Origin: Planctomycetota bacterium
GTDB lineage: Bacteria > Planctomycetota > UBA8742 > UBA2392
Assembly: GCA_020849795.1 (NCBI GenBank)
Contig: JADZFR010000025.1
Span: forward strand, 17,439-81,438
Reading direction: 5' to 3'
Length of the DNA stretch: 64,000 nucleotides
Positions 1-12,870 of the stretch are shown here, in pieces (position 1 is the first letter of the stretch; each line of letters opens with the position of its first letter). Below the pieces are notes generated by a model that was given only the letters and a program-made list of their open reading frames with translations, was not told where the DNA came from and searched no databases. Made by a program: the position numbers and the translations under genes.

Positions 1-163
1 CGTGTTCGTCTTCACGCGCCGGGCCCTTCACTCCTTCGCGGGCCTGGCCGTTCAGGGTCACGAGAATCTGGCCGCTGCCCGGCTGCGGGTCGGGGTAACT
101 TGGCGCGCTGGCACACCCCGCCAGGGCTGCCATGAACAACAAAGTTGTCAGCGCCCAACGCAT
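1..163 (-). CDS. Small lipoprotein, 3' part cut by window edge
   Basis: Reading the minus strand from an ATG at 163, the first 54 codons give a typical lipoprotein signal: a short basic start (MRW), a hydrophobic stretch and the lipobox LAGC, so Cys17 would be lipidated after cleavage. The mature part begins with a Pro/Ser-rich linker followed by a beta-like stretch (QILVTLNGQA). The linker and the phrase GSGQILVTL resemble the start of the next gene upstream (GTGQVVVAM), so the two may be paralogues. A Shine-Dalgarno GGAG lies about 8 nt before the ATG, inside the end of the preceding gene, and only 2 nt separate the two genes, so they are co-transcribed. The remainder lies beyond position 1. 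Function is unknown. Confidence 0.7.
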   Translation of the reverse strand, partial: MRWALTTLLFMAALAGCASAPSYPDPQPGSGQILVTLNGQAREGVKGPAREDEH

Positions 164-165
164 CC

Positions 166-876
166 CTATCTCCGCTTGGCAACCTTGAGTTCGGCCTTCA
201 GGTCTTCACGGCCATTCGCAATCACCGTGACTTCCCTGCTCCAGCCCTCGGCACGCGCCTGGTAGACGACTGCCTTGTATGTGCCCGGCTTGACGTCGCG
301 AAAAACCGCGTACTGGTCTGATGCGCCAATCCACGCGGCGCCGCTCTCGACTACGTGCAGCACCGCATAGGCGCTGTTGTCGGATTCGGTCACCATTTCG
401 TATGCCCCGGCCTTCGGCACCGGCACGCTACTGCTGGCGCCTGGCTCAAGATTCACCGCGACCTCGTTGCCCTCCCGGCTGAAACCAAAGACCGACACAG
501 CGTCCTTGCGCTGATTCGTGACCTTGAGTGTCCCCCCGGCTCTCAGCAGCAACTGACGCCGCGAAAAGCCGTCGCTGGTCAGCGTGATTTCGCAGTCGCC
601 GGGCGTGGCCGACCCGCCGCTGCCGCCCTCAAGCACTACCACCATGTCGGGCAGCGTTTTGCCCGTGATATGGCGCTCGCGGCGCACGGCGTATTCGTCC
701 GAGACGTTGGTGTCGTCGACAGCTTTTTCAATTAAGCGCATAGCGACCACGACCTGCCCGGTGCCGGCAGCAGGCGGAGGCAGCTCCGGGCCAGTGGCAC
801 AGGCGCCAAGCAGTGCGGCGACGGCCAAAAGCGTCGCCACATTTCGCGACACACTTTTCAGGCGAGCTACCTTCAA
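166..876 (-). CDS. Lipoprotein with beta-sandwich/plastocyanin-like fold
   Basis: The 236-residue product starts with a signal peptide ending in the lipobox LLGAC (Cys about residue 26). A Pro-rich linker and a mostly beta-strand body follow. Two halves can be seen: residues ~40-175 hold phrases typical of cupredoxin-like domains (TLKVTNQRKDAVSVFGFS), but without an obvious His-Cys-His-Met copper set; residues ~185-225 look like a carboxypeptidase-regulatory-like fold (DVKPGTYKAVVYQ). The start appears to be TTG at 876, with GGAG 8 nt upstream; the TTG overlaps the TGA stop of the upstream cupredoxin gene, which implies translational coupling. It probably acts in the envelope together with its two neighbours. 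No specific substrate can be named. Confidence 0.65.
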   Translation of the reverse strand: MKVARLKSVSRNVATLLAVAALLGACATGPELPPPAAGTGQVVVAMRLIEKAVDDTNVSDEYAVRRERHITGKTLPDMVVVLEGGSGGSATPGDCEITLTSDGFSRRQLLLRAGGTLKVTNQRKDAVSVFGFSREGNEVAVNLEPGASSSVPVPKAGAYEMVTESDNSAYAVLHVVESGAAWIGASDQYAVFRDVKPGTYKAVVYQARAEGWSREVTVIANGREDLKAELKVAKRR

Positions 877-1595
877 CGTGTCATCTCCACTATCACATCG
901 ACGGTCGCGCCATCCTTAATCTCGACGGCCATGTCCACGTCCTTGAAGCGCTTCTGTTTCTGCCAGGTCAGCAGCTTGTATTTGCCAACGGGCACGCCCT
1001 TGATCTCAAATGTCTCGCCATCGCCATCAAGCAGCGCGTAAGCCGGGTTCGGCGCCACGAAGAATTTGGCATCCATGCGCTTGTGAATGCTGCAGTGCAC
1101 GCTGATTTCGCCGTAATCCTCGAAGGTGTGGCTGGCGGCGGCACCCTGTTCAAAAATGCCCAAGTCCAGCTCAATGTCGCCCAGAAAGTAGACGTTGTGG
1201 CTGATCGCCTTTTCTTCGTCGTTCTCGAACGTCACATCCTGCCCGCGCGTCAGCACCGCGAAGCCGGGGTCGAACTTTGCGCCTTTCTGGCTTACCTTGA
1301 GTTCTGCGGGCACGGCGTGCTGCCCCTGCGTAGTCACCTTGCCGGCGTCGTCTACCTTGACCAGGTACACCACCATCGGCTGGTTGGGCCGCTTGGCGCT
1401 GAAGTTGACTTTGCCTTTGACCGCGCCGGTGCTGGCACTGCTCCATTTCCAGTCGCCGGACTGCGCCTTGGCAGACTTGACCCATGTGGGTGCGGGTATG
1501 TGGCGCTCGCCACGCACCGACACCAGCAGCAGCGGCAAAGCTGCAACTGCCGTCAGCGACGCAAACAATGTGATCCAGCGTGACATGCGGAACAT
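873..1595 (-). CDS. Exported cupredoxin (plastocyanin-like) domain protein
   Basis: About 240 residues with an N-terminal hydrophobic signal or anchor and a cupredoxin-like domain. The copper-ligand pattern is visible: a His in ISHNVYF, then VHCSIHKRM, which supplies Cys, His and Met in the order of type-1 copper sites. After it comes a carboxypeptidase-regulatory-like beta domain (GVPVGKYKLLTW). This architecture is common in exported methylamine-utilisation/plastocyanin-like proteins of environmental bacteria, where copper binding or electron transfer is assumed. The frame is open to a TTG at 1622; I prefer the ATG at 1595 (or 1586), which puts the hydrophobic segment at the N-terminus. It is the first gene of a three-gene minus-strand operon, divergent from the sigma factor gene. 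Copper binding is inferred from the motif only. Confidence 0.72.
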   Translation of the reverse strand: MFRMSRWITLFASLTAVAALPLLLVSVRGERHIPAPTWVKSAKAQSGDWKWSSASTGAVKGKVNFSAKRPNQPMVVYLVKVDDAGKVTTQGQHAVPAELKVSQKGAKFDPGFAVLTRGQDVTFENDEEKAISHNVYFLGDIELDLGIFEQGAAASHTFEDYGEISVHCSIHKRMDAKFFVAPNPAYALLDGDGETFEIKGVPVGKYKLLTWQKQKRFKDVDMAVEIKDGATVDVIVEMTR

Positions 1596-1788
1596 CAAAC
1601 CCGAGGCTGAGGCGCGGGTCAAGGATGACGGAAGGCCGCGCCGGTACCCCTAGCCTCTCCCAGCCGCCGCAGGCCAGCACACGCCTTGTGGGGCAGCCTG
1701 CAAGCCCCTACATTGGAACGGTTTGCAGAATTGCGCGAACCCGGAGCACCCCGGGCGCGTATTAGTTGTGACGTTTGAACGGAGCCAG

Positions 1789-2475
1789 ATGTCCACAGCC
1801 TCCGACAACCAGGACAACAAGCTCATGGCCGCGGTAAAGCGCGGCAACATGGAGGCGTTTGAGCAACTGTTTTACAAGTACTACCGGCGGCTCTACGCGC
1901 TGTTTTATCGCCTGTGCTGGGATGACGGCCGGGCAGAGGACCTGCTTCAGGAGACGTTCATCCGCACCTGGCGTGGCGCCATGACTTTCCGCGACGACCT
2001 GAAAGTCTCAAGCTGGATCTACCGCATCGGGCGTAACTGCTGGATTGATCTTGAGGCCCGCCGCAAGTCGGTGCGCCGCGCCGTGGACGTGGAGAGCGAC
2101 AGCCTGCTCGACTCCGGCCGCGTCGACGCCCTGTCGGAAAACGACCCCCGCGCCACTACCAGCGGCCGCTACGCCGCGATCAAGCCGATGCAGACGATTG
2201 ATGCCCTCGCGGTGTCGCGCGACGAGGGCCCCGACATGCGCGCCGAGAAACGAGAAATCGAAGACAGCGTGCGCGCCGGCCTGCTGGACCTCGACCCGAT
2301 GCACCGGCTGGTGCTGGTGATGAGCTTCTACCAGGGCATGACCTACAGCGAGATCGCGGAAGCGCTGGAGATCCCGCTGGGCACAGTCAAATCGCGCGTC
2401 TATTACGCAGAGCGCAAACTGCGCGACCGCTTGAAGCGCTTTGTCGGCAAGGCACAGGGGGCGCCCCATGCTTGA
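1789..2475 (+). CDS. RNA polymerase ECF-type sigma factor
   Basis: This 228-residue protein has both sigma-70 domains. Region 2 (residues ~18-90) includes AFEQLFYKYY, the -10 recognition helix DLLQETFIRTW and SSWIYRIGRN. Region 4 (residues ~165-222) has the helix-turn-helix MTYSEIAEALEIPLGTVKSR. The linker of ~70 residues between them is somewhat longer than in minimal ECF factors. The start was set at the ATG at 1789 (MSTASDN) because GGAG lies upstream and the residues before it look non-coding. Its stop overlaps the start of the FecR-like gene by 8 nt, the usual sigma/anti-sigma arrangement, so its activity is probably held at the membrane by that protein. Likely target: its own operon and the large secreted-protein genes downstream. 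Confidence 0.93.
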   Translation: MSTASDNQDNKLMAAVKRGNMEAFEQLFYKYYRRLYALFYRLCWDDGRAEDLLQETFIRTWRGAMTFRDDLKVSSWIYRIGRNCWIDLEARRKSVRRAVDVESDSLLDSGRVDALSENDPRATTSGRYAAIKPMQTIDALAVSRDEGPDMRAEKREIEDSVRAGLLDLDPMHRLVLVMSFYQGMTYSEIAEALEIPLGTVKSRVYYAERKLRDRLKRFVGKAQGAPHA

Positions 2476-3757
2476 CGACGAGAAAGTCACGCAGGCGGCG
2501 CCGGGCCTGCAACTGGTCAGCTACGTTCTCGGCGAACTTGATGCCGACTCGCAGGTCGCCATTGACAAGCGCGCCGAAGCCGACCCCGCCATCAAGGAAG
2601 AACTGGAAGAGATTCGCAGTCACATGCGTCTGCACCAGCAGGTGCGCAGCGTGGCGCCAAGACGCGGCAGCTTCGAGCGGCTGCGAAGCCGCCTGAAGAA
2701 AGACGGAGCGTTTGACGGCGCGATCCCGGGCGTGCACGCGATGCTGCGCCGCAGTTTCCTGATCGCGATGCTGGTCGGCGTGGTCGCCGTGGTGCTGCTG
2801 ATCGTGTTCTCTCGCGGGGGCGAAGGCCTGGCCACACCCGAAGTGATTGGCCAGATTGTGTACACCAGCCCGACCCTGACGGTCGGCGAGAGGCGCAGCG
2901 AAGTCGAGCGCACTGAGTTGCTGCTGAACAAGGAGTACGACACCGGCGCCTACGACGCCTTTGTCTGGCTGCCGACAGGAGTGAACAACACGTTCAGCAC
3001 CATGGAAGCGCAGCCCAACAGCAGTTTCAAGTTCACACAGTCGCGACGCGTTGAAATTACGCGCGGCGAGTTTCGCCGCCTGGACATCCAGCCCGGCGGC
3101 GTGGGGGAGGGATCGTTCGAGGTTAAGACGCCCCACTGCACGGTCCAGGTGGACCAGGGCAGCCTGACAATCAACATTGCGCGAGACGGCTCCGAAACCC
3201 AGGTCAGCGTCGGGCGTGGCAGCGTGCGGGTGTATGGCCTGAACTCTGAGCGCAGCATCCCGGTCACCGCCGGCTACTGCACAAGTGTGGAACGCGGCAA
3301 ACTGCCTGACCCGGCGCGGCCGGTGCTGAAGCTGCTGCTGAGCCGCGTGGCAGGCAGTGAGTTCCTGATTGAGGTCACGATGGTCAACGCCGGCTATGTA
3401 CCGTTCAAGGTGCGCCGCGCCATTGACCGCGAACGCGCGTTCTCAGAGCCGATCTACCTGCTGCACGTGTCGCATGCGTCAGAGTACGAGCCCGACACAA
3501 CGCCCGAAAACGTCAGCCTGCCGCCGTGGCCGCCGACACCTGAGCCCGACCCGGGCAACGACCACACCGGCGAGACCTGGCTTGAACCGGGCGCGACCTA
3601 TCGCTTCCGGTTTGATGTCAGCCCGTTGCTGGTGGTCACGCCCCGCGTCGAGCACTGGCTGCGGCTTGAGTATCGTGGCGACCTTTACGGCGCGCAGGGC
3701 GAAGCTCGAGTGCGCATCCAGAGCGAGAACCTGAAACTAGACCTGAGGTCCCGATGA
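2468..3757 (+). CDS. FecR-like membrane anti-sigma/regulatory protein
   Basis: The 429-residue product has a cytoplasmic N-terminal part (~1-85) reminiscent of anti-sigma domains (LVSYVLGELDADSQ). One transmembrane helix follows (SFLIAMLVGVVAVVLLIVFS, ~residues 95-115), then an extracytoplasmic region containing a FecR-type beta domain (~205-270, FEVKTPHCTVQVDQG and VGRGSVRVYG). The C-terminal third is another beta-rich region without a recognised name. FecR-type proteins relay envelope signals to a cognate ECF sigma factor; coupling to the preceding sigma gene (8-nt overlap) supports that here. The start ATG at 2468 was chosen from this overlap. The stop overlaps the next gene by ATGA, so all three are one transcript. 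The inducing signal is unknown. Confidence 0.82.
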   Translation: MLDDEKVTQAAPGLQLVSYVLGELDADSQVAIDKRAEADPAIKEELEEIRSHMRLHQQVRSVAPRRGSFERLRSRLKKDGAFDGAIPGVHAMLRRSFLIAMLVGVVAVVLLIVFSRGGEGLATPEVIGQIVYTSPTLTVGERRSEVERTELLLNKEYDTGAYDAFVWLPTGVNNTFSTMEAQPNSSFKFTQSRRVEITRGEFRRLDIQPGGVGEGSFEVKTPHCTVQVDQGSLTINIARDGSETQVSVGRGSVRVYGLNSERSIPVTAGYCTSVERGKLPDPARPVLKLLLSRVAGSEFLIEVTMVNAGYVPFKVRRAIDRERAFSEPIYLLHVSHASEYEPDTTPENVSLPPWPPTPEPDPGNDHTGETWLEPGATYRFRFDVSPLLVVTPRVEHWLRLEYRGDLYGAQGEARVRIQSENLKLDLRSR

Positions 3758-6309
3758 GTCTTTCCCTGATCGAAAAGAAACTGGCGCAGTTGCGCGGGCA
3801 CATCCGCCTGATGTTCCTGTCGTGGGGCCTGGCCAAGCTGCTGATCTGGGCCGCCGGGCTGACGTTGTGGCTTTACTACACCGACCTGGTGCTGAAGTTG
3901 CCGGGAGGCATGCGCGTCGGGTTTCTGGTCTTGTCTCTGCTGATCCTGGCGGTAGTCGCGATCCGCAACCTGGTGTACCCGTTGTCCCGTACACTCAGTG
4001 ATGAAGACCTTGCGCTGCTGGTCGAGCGCGAGTACCCGCTGCTGAACGACCGCCTGATCACTTCGCTGCAACTGCTGAAAAGCCAGGAGAAGTACAAAGA
4101 TGCCGCCAGCGGCGACATGATGCGCGCGGTCGTCATCGAGTCCTTCGATATTGCCGGCAAGCTGCAGTTCAACGAGGCGGTGCGCTCGCGCCGACTGCTG
4201 TACATGGTCACGGGCAGCATCCTGGCCATGGCGATCGTGTTCGGCCATGCGGTGTTTGCGCGCGGCGACATGAGCACATGGGTGCGTCGCGCCCTGGGTG
4301 GCGGGCCGGAGTGGCCGACCAACACCCAACTCGAAGTCATGATCCTGGCGCGTGACCAGTTGCCACAGTATCCGACGACCGAAGAGCTGAACGTCAACTT
4401 CACGTTCAATCCCGAGGCTTCCATACCCGAGTTGCGGGCCACCGGCGTGTATGAAGTTGCCGCCGGCAGCGACCTGCGCATCATCGCGCGCCCCAGCGGC
4501 GAAGACCCGGTCGAAGCCGAAATCCGTATCGTCTCGTTCCAGCGCGACCCCGAGACGGGTCGGTATATGCAGGTTGGCGGCCCCGTCAGCAGGCCGATGG
4601 AACGCGCCGCGATGGTCGGTGGCGAGGGCGAACAGATATTCTTTTCCTACAACAAGCTCAGCATCATCAATCCCGTTGAGCAGATCACGATCCGCGCCGG
4701 CGACGCCACGGCAGGTCCCTTCACGGTGCGTGTGATCCCGCCGCCCGAGATCACCAGCAGCATTGAGATCAGCTACGTCTATCCCGAGTACCTGGTGCTG
4801 GCCGAGCGCACGACCAACGAGCCTGCCATCGACGCCGTTGCGGGCACACATGTGCGTGTAAGGTTTACCACCAGCAAACCCTTGCAGTTGGAAGGGCCTG
4901 AGGCAAGCGCGTTGCTTGTCGATTTCAATGTCGGCAGCAGCCAGCGCTACCTGCTCGATACCGACCAGGCTGCGGGCGAGAACGCCTACAGCGTGCGCAT
5001 CCCCGGGTTGCAGCTTGGCATGAGCCGTTGGCGCCTGAAGCTGGTGGACCGCCAGGGCATCGAAAACGGGCAGCGCATCGGTGACCTGATGCAGGTGAAG
5101 GAAGACACGGCACCGACCGTGCGGGTGCTGTTCAGCGGCGACCCGCTTGTCAGCAACCAGTTTGTGTACGTGACTGAGGACGCCGTCATTCCGCTTGAGT
5201 TCGATCTGCGCGACGACTATGGCGTGGGCAGCGCCCGCATGTTCTGGCGCTACTCGATCGACAACGAGTTCACCGAGTACAAGCCTTTCGCCGAGGGCTT
5301 CAAACACTTGGGGTCCAAACCCGAGCGCGAGGTGAAGGGTGGTTTCGAACTCGAGTTCTCCAAGTTGCTGGCCGGCACATCGCCGCCGGCCGGGACCCGC
5401 GTGAGCGTGGAACTGTACATCCAGGCCTTTGACCTCAACCAGGTAAAGCCGGAAGACGGCTCGCCGCCGGTGTTCCAGGGCAGCAAGCACAACACCACAA
5501 TGACGTACGAACTGACCGACGTTGACGAGTTGCGCGCCAAAGTCAGCAGCCAGATCCGCCAGATCAAGACCACCATCAACGCCATGCTGACCAACCAGGC
5601 CGAGTTGCTGCAGATCAGCCTGGACGCGCTGGAGCAGCCGGGCCTGCTGGATTTCCGCAACGAAAAAGGCGAGGCCCTGCGCAAGGACCTGAACGACGCC
5701 TACCGGCGCCAGAACCAGCTGCTGCGCGACGCTGAGGTTGTACTGTCGCGCTTTGGCGTGTTCGCGCAGGTGTACCAGTTCAACCGGCTTGAACGCGAAG
5801 ACCTCGCGCGCCCGCAAGAGTCGCGCATCCAGACGGTGCGCCTGCTGCTGGCAGTCGCGTCGGCCGACCGCGACTTGCAGCAGGCGATCAACAACCCGCT
5901 GGTGCGCCTGGAAGAAGCCGAGGACGACACCATCCGCACGCTGGCGCGTGATGTGATCAGCAACCTGCGCCGCAGCCTGCTGCGTGCGTTGCCCGAGCCG
6001 GGCTTCAGCGCCGACAGCTTCGGCAAACTGATCCAGGAAAATCGTGTCTACACACCCGGATGTCTCGAGCGCGGACGCGGCATTTATGAAAACGTGCTTG
6101 AGGTCGGCATCAAGCCCAACGAACGCCGCGAACTGTTGAGTGAACTGACCAAGCAGCAGGAGCTGACTGTCTCGGTGCTGCGCGCCGTGCAGGAACAGGT
6201 GAAAAAGTGGGAAGGCTACGACGACATTCTGCAAGGCTTCCGGAACTTGCTGAAGAACCAGAAAGACACCAACGAGGGCGTAACCGACGAAGCCCGCGAC
6301 GGTGACTAA
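3754..6309 (+). CDS. DUF4175-like large membrane protein
   Basis: An 851-residue membrane protein. Three hydrophobic helices sit at the N-terminus (about residues 20-45, 52-73 and 148-168). The acidic LSDEDLALLVEREYPLLNDRL element between helices 2 and 3 is typical of DUF4175-like proteins. Residues ~170-590 form a long beta-rich region, probably extracytoplasmic, with an FDLRDDYGVGSARMFW element also typical of that group. From ~590 to the end it is helical and coiled-coil forming. Families of this kind sit next to secreted coiled-coil proteins and MoxR/VWA genes in planctomycetes and Bacteroidetes, but their biochemical role is not known. Translation is coupled to the FecR-like gene by an ATGA overlap. 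The assignment to DUF4175 is by eye and should be treated as a family resemblance. Confidence 0.7.
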   Translation: MSLSLIEKKLAQLRGHIRLMFLSWGLAKLLIWAAGLTLWLYYTDLVLKLPGGMRVGFLVLSLLILAVVAIRNLVYPLSRTLSDEDLALLVEREYPLLNDRLITSLQLLKSQEKYKDAASGDMMRAVVIESFDIAGKLQFNEAVRSRRLLYMVTGSILAMAIVFGHAVFARGDMSTWVRRALGGGPEWPTNTQLEVMILARDQLPQYPTTEELNVNFTFNPEASIPELRATGVYEVAAGSDLRIIARPSGEDPVEAEIRIVSFQRDPETGRYMQVGGPVSRPMERAAMVGGEGEQIFFSYNKLSIINPVEQITIRAGDATAGPFTVRVIPPPEITSSIEISYVYPEYLVLAERTTNEPAIDAVAGTHVRVRFTTSKPLQLEGPEASALLVDFNVGSSQRYLLDTDQAAGENAYSVRIPGLQLGMSRWRLKLVDRQGIENGQRIGDLMQVKEDTAPTVRVLFSGDPLVSNQFVYVTEDAVIPLEFDLRDDYGVGSARMFWRYSIDNEFTEYKPFAEGFKHLGSKPEREVKGGFELEFSKLLAGTSPPAGTRVSVELYIQAFDLNQVKPEDGSPPVFQGSKHNTTMTYELTDVDELRAKVSSQIRQIKTTINAMLTNQAELLQISLDALEQPGLLDFRNEKGEALRKDLNDAYRRQNQLLRDAEVVLSRFGVFAQVYQFNRLEREDLARPQESRIQTVRLLLAVASADRDLQQAINNPLVRLEEAEDDTIRTLARDVISNLRRSLLRALPEPGFSADSFGKLIQENRVYTPGCLERGRGIYENVLEVGIKPNERRELLSELTKQQELTVSVLRAVQEQVKKWEGYDDILQGFRNLLKNQKDTNEGVTDEARDGD

Positions 6310-6345
6310 CCGAGTCACGCTTCGCAATCACGTGCACTCTGCCTG

Positions 6346-6367
6346 GACCGGACACTTGTGTCCGGTC
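6346..6367. terminator. Perfect 10-bp inverted repeat after the sigma operon
   Basis: The sequence GACCGGACAC-TT-GTGTCCGGTC forms a perfect 10-bp stem 37 nt after the stop of the DUF4175-like gene and 140 nt before the next start. No strong T-run follows, so it may be a weak or Rho-assisted terminator, or an operator/attenuator for the following 3.9-kb gene. Confidence 0.55.
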
Positions 6368-6506
6368 TGTGGTTCTCTAAACCATTGGTAGCAAACCACT
6401 TACGTTGAAGATCAAAATCCTTCTGAATTCTACTTCTTCCTTATGAACCGAAGTGCCCTGCTTGGCGTAATACCTTTAGTGACTGACTGTTCTGCGGGGA
6501 CCATTC

Positions 6507-10361
<3,855 letters not shown>

Positions 10362-10434
10362 GGAACTGGCAGCCGCGGATCGGCGTATCATACAATAGAA
10401 CAAGCGGCCAAGCCGCCCAACGAAGGAAGCAGCC

Positions 10435-11349
10435 ATGAAAAAACTCATTCTTGCAGTCGCCCTCAGCGGCTTGATTGGTGCCCCTGTGTTCGCCCAGGAA
10501 GGCGGCGAGCCGGCGCCCCAGAAGACGCCGCAGGAAATGATGGCCGAGCTGCACAAGCTGATGAAGAAGGCCAGCGACGAGATGGAGGGCCTTGAGAAGG
10601 AACTGGCCCGTGCCTCGCTTGATGCCCCCAAAGCCGACGTCGTGGCCGAACGCATTGAAAAGATCAAGAAGGCCATGCGCGAAGGCAAGCTCGATGAGCT
10701 GCCCGAGGGCCTGCGCAAGCAGATTGCCGAGAATCCTGCCGAGTTGGCCAAGGCCAGCGGCAAGAGTGAGGAAGAGATCCGCAAGCTGTCAGAAGACAGC
10801 AAGGGCCTCGAAGAGCTGCTGCGCCAGAACCCGGAGCTGCTCAAGAAACTCGCCGAGAGCGAAAGCACCATGGAGAGTGTGACTCGCCATCAGCACGAAG
10901 CCGAAAAGAAGCTGGAAGAGACCCTGAAAAAGCAGCGCGAATCTGCCGAGTCGGCCCGCCAGAGTGTGGACGAGAGCATCAAGATCGCCCACCAGTTGAA
11001 GCAGTCCGGCCAGGGACAGGGCCAGGGCAAGCCAGACAACAAGGGCCAGAAGACCGAAGACCCGCGCCAGGGCAAAGAGCAGGAACAGGGCGGCAAGCAG
11101 CCCAACAGCAACGCCGAAGGCCAGTACCAGCCCGGTGACGGCAAGCTCAAGCCCGACGAGCAAACCGACGAGTTCGCCCGCGGCAAAGGCGACGGCTTCC
11201 AGACCAACCTGAAAGAAAAGGACATGAAGGGCGGCGCAAGCAGCGAAGACAGCCGCGAGCCCAGCAAGTACAAAGGCTTCTGGGAGAAGTTCAACCGCGA
11301 AACCCAGAAGCGCACCGAAGACCGCAAAGACGCCGGTAAAGACAAGTAG
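10435..11349 (+). CDS. Exported coiled-coil protein, smaller relative of its upstream neighbour
   Basis: A 304-residue secreted protein. The signal peptide is MKKLILAVALSGLIGAPVFA with cleavage before QEGG. Residues ~30-185 are charged helices with heptad periodicity. Residues ~186-270 are a disordered, Gln/Gly/Lys-rich stretch (GQGQGQGKPDNKGQ). The end (YKGFWEKFNRETQKR) may be a short binding motif. Composition matches the 1,284-residue protein just upstream, 73 nt away, so the two are probably produced together and may interact. Shine-Dalgarno AAGGAAG precedes the ATG. A canonical terminator follows 19 nt after the stop. No catalytic motif is seen. Confidence 0.78.
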   Translation: MKKLILAVALSGLIGAPVFAQEGGEPAPQKTPQEMMAELHKLMKKASDEMEGLEKELARASLDAPKADVVAERIEKIKKAMREGKLDELPEGLRKQIAENPAELAKASGKSEEEIRKLSEDSKGLEELLRQNPELLKKLAESESTMESVTRHQHEAEKKLEETLKKQRESAESARQSVDESIKIAHQLKQSGQGQGQGKPDNKGQKTEDPRQGKEQEQGGKQPNSNAEGQYQPGDGKLKPDEQTDEFARGKGDGFQTNLKEKDMKGGASSEDSREPSKYKGFWEKFNRETQKRTEDRKDAGKDK

Positions 11350-11368
11350 CCGCACACCACAACACCAG

Positions 11369-11392
11369 CCCCGCCCGCAAGGGCGGGGTTTT
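11369..11392 (+). terminator. Rho-independent terminator
   Basis: CCCCGCCC-GCAA-GGGCGGGG followed by TTTT: an 8-bp GC stem with a stable tetraloop between two convergent genes. It closes the operon that runs from the coiled-coil genes; read from the other strand the stem could also help stop the phosphodiesterase gene. Confidence 0.9.
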
Positions 11393-11399
11393 GCGTTGC

Positions 11400-12743
11400 C
11401 TAACGAAGGCCCAGCAGCGTCAGCACGATTGCTTTCACGTCGGTCATGGCCGGCGCCTCGGGCAGCGCGGCTGCCTCACTGCACGCGATGATCGGCCCGT
11501 CGGCAGGGTCGCGGGCCGGCAGGCCGTGACTGCCCTTGACGATCGACGGGTCGAGCGGGCAGGTGCGAAAGCGGTAGCGCAGCCCCAGCTTCTTGCGCAG
11601 CAGTGTCGCGCCGGCGCCCGCTTTGCTGCCTGCCATGAACAACTCGCACGGGTCGTAGCCGGGCTTGCGGTGGATATCGACGCTGCGCGCATAGTCAGGC
11701 GCGCTGTTATCGTCAAGCCAGTACGGGTACGCGAACCACGAGTCGGGCGCACTCAGCAGGACCAGGTCGCCGGCGTTGCGATGCTCAATGTGCAGCCGCT
11801 GCTGGTCCGTGCGGTCCAGCACCTGCGCCACGCCGGGCAGACCTTCCAGCACGCGGCGGACGTCTGGTTCGTCGGCTGCATTGTGCAGGTACACGTGGGC
11901 GGTCTGGTGGTCGCACACGGCGAACGCGCGGCTGTCGTGCACATCCAGCATCTCGCCATAGGGCCCGGGGCGCACGCGAAGCAATCCCGCGCGGCGCAAT
12001 GCCCGGTTGGGCGTCACGGCGCGGGTCACGGGTGTGATGCCGTACTCGCTGACGACCAGTACGCCGGCGCCAATAGCTGCCGCAGCGTCAATCACCAGCT
12101 TCGCGCATGCGTCCACCTCGGCCACCAGTCGCGCAGTGTCGGCTCTCTCGCCCAGGCGCTGCAAGTCGTAATCGAGGTGGGGGAGATAGCACAGTGTCAG
12201 CGTCGGCTGCTTCTCGCGTATCACCTTGGCCGTGGCGCGCGCGATCCAGTCGCTGCTCGGCAGTCCGGCCCGCGGGCCCCAGAAGGCCTGAAACGGGAAG
12301 TTGCCGAGCGCGCCCTTGAGCTCGGCTGCCATCTCCGGCGGCTCGGTCTGGATGTCGAACTCTTTGCTGCCGTCGCTGCCGTAGTGCGGCTTGGGCGTGA
12401 CCGACCAGTCGCACCCGCTGCCCTGGTTGAACCACCAGAACATCTTCGCGCTCGTGAACTTGTCACCGGCCAGCTTGCGCGCCGTGCGATACACGGGCTC
12501 GGGCAGCAGCCGGTTGCTCTGCACCCAGTTGCGCACTTCGCCCAGCTCGCGCCAGAACCACGTGTTGCCGACCACGCCATGCTGCGCGGGCTGCAGCCCG
12601 GTCAGCATGCTGGCCTGGGCGGTCATCGTGACTGCGGGGAACACCCCCGCAAGCGGCTTGCGCGCCAGCGTCGAGATAACCTGCGCCTTTGCGGCAAGCG
12701 CGGGCGTGAGCCCGACAACATTGATGACGACCAGCGGTTTCAT
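11400..12743 (-). CDS. Type I phosphodiesterase/nucleotide pyrophosphatase family protein
   Basis: A 447-residue member of the alkaline phosphatase superfamily, most like the nucleotide pyrophosphatase/phosphodiesterase branch. Visible family elements, in order: VVINVVGLTP at the N-terminus (the first metal-site segment), the nucleophile-region AVTMTAQASMLTG with a candidate catalytic Thr, PHLDYDLQRLG (Asp/His metal ligands), SEYGI, and KGSHG near residue 410 (His metal ligand). These enzymes hydrolyse phosphodiester or pyrophosphate bonds using two zinc ions. In the first segment the usual Asp directly before Gly is Val, as also happens in some bacterial subfamilies. No signal peptide is evident, so it is probably cytoplasmic. 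It stands alone on the minus strand. The substrate is not predictable. Confidence 0.82.
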   Translation of the reverse strand: MKPLVVINVVGLTPALAAKAQVISTLARKPLAGVFPAVTMTAQASMLTGLQPAQHGVVGNTWFWRELGEVRNWVQSNRLLPEPVYRTARKLAGDKFTSAKMFWWFNQGSGCDWSVTPKPHYGSDGSKEFDIQTEPPEMAAELKGALGNFPFQAFWGPRAGLPSSDWIARATAKVIREKQPTLTLCYLPHLDYDLQRLGERADTARLVAEVDACAKLVIDAAAAIGAGVLVVSEYGITPVTRAVTPNRALRRAGLLRVRPGPYGEMLDVHDSRAFAVCDHQTAHVYLHNAADEPDVRRVLEGLPGVAQVLDRTDQQRLHIEHRNAGDLVLLSAPDSWFAYPYWLDDNSAPDYARSVDIHRKPGYDPCELFMAGSKAGAGATLLRKKLGLRYRFRTCPLDPSIVKGSHGLPARDPADGPIIACSEAAALPEAPAMTDVKAIVLTLLGLR

Positions 12744-12870
12744 GGCAACGTTTTAGCCTGTGTGCGGCGCTTCGCGCCACCGGCTTTAACTTCTTCCAAT
12801 GCGGCTTTGGCTATTCCTTGAAACTTGCCTGCTAGAAACCACGCCGTTGACGAAACCCAGGAGTGGATGC

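Noticed and set aside
3685..6327. Minus-strand open frame of 880 codons
   Set aside because: It lies wholly opposite the DUF4175-like gene, has no Shine-Dalgarno and a composition typical of antisense GC-rich frames. The plus-strand product has membrane helices and operon context.
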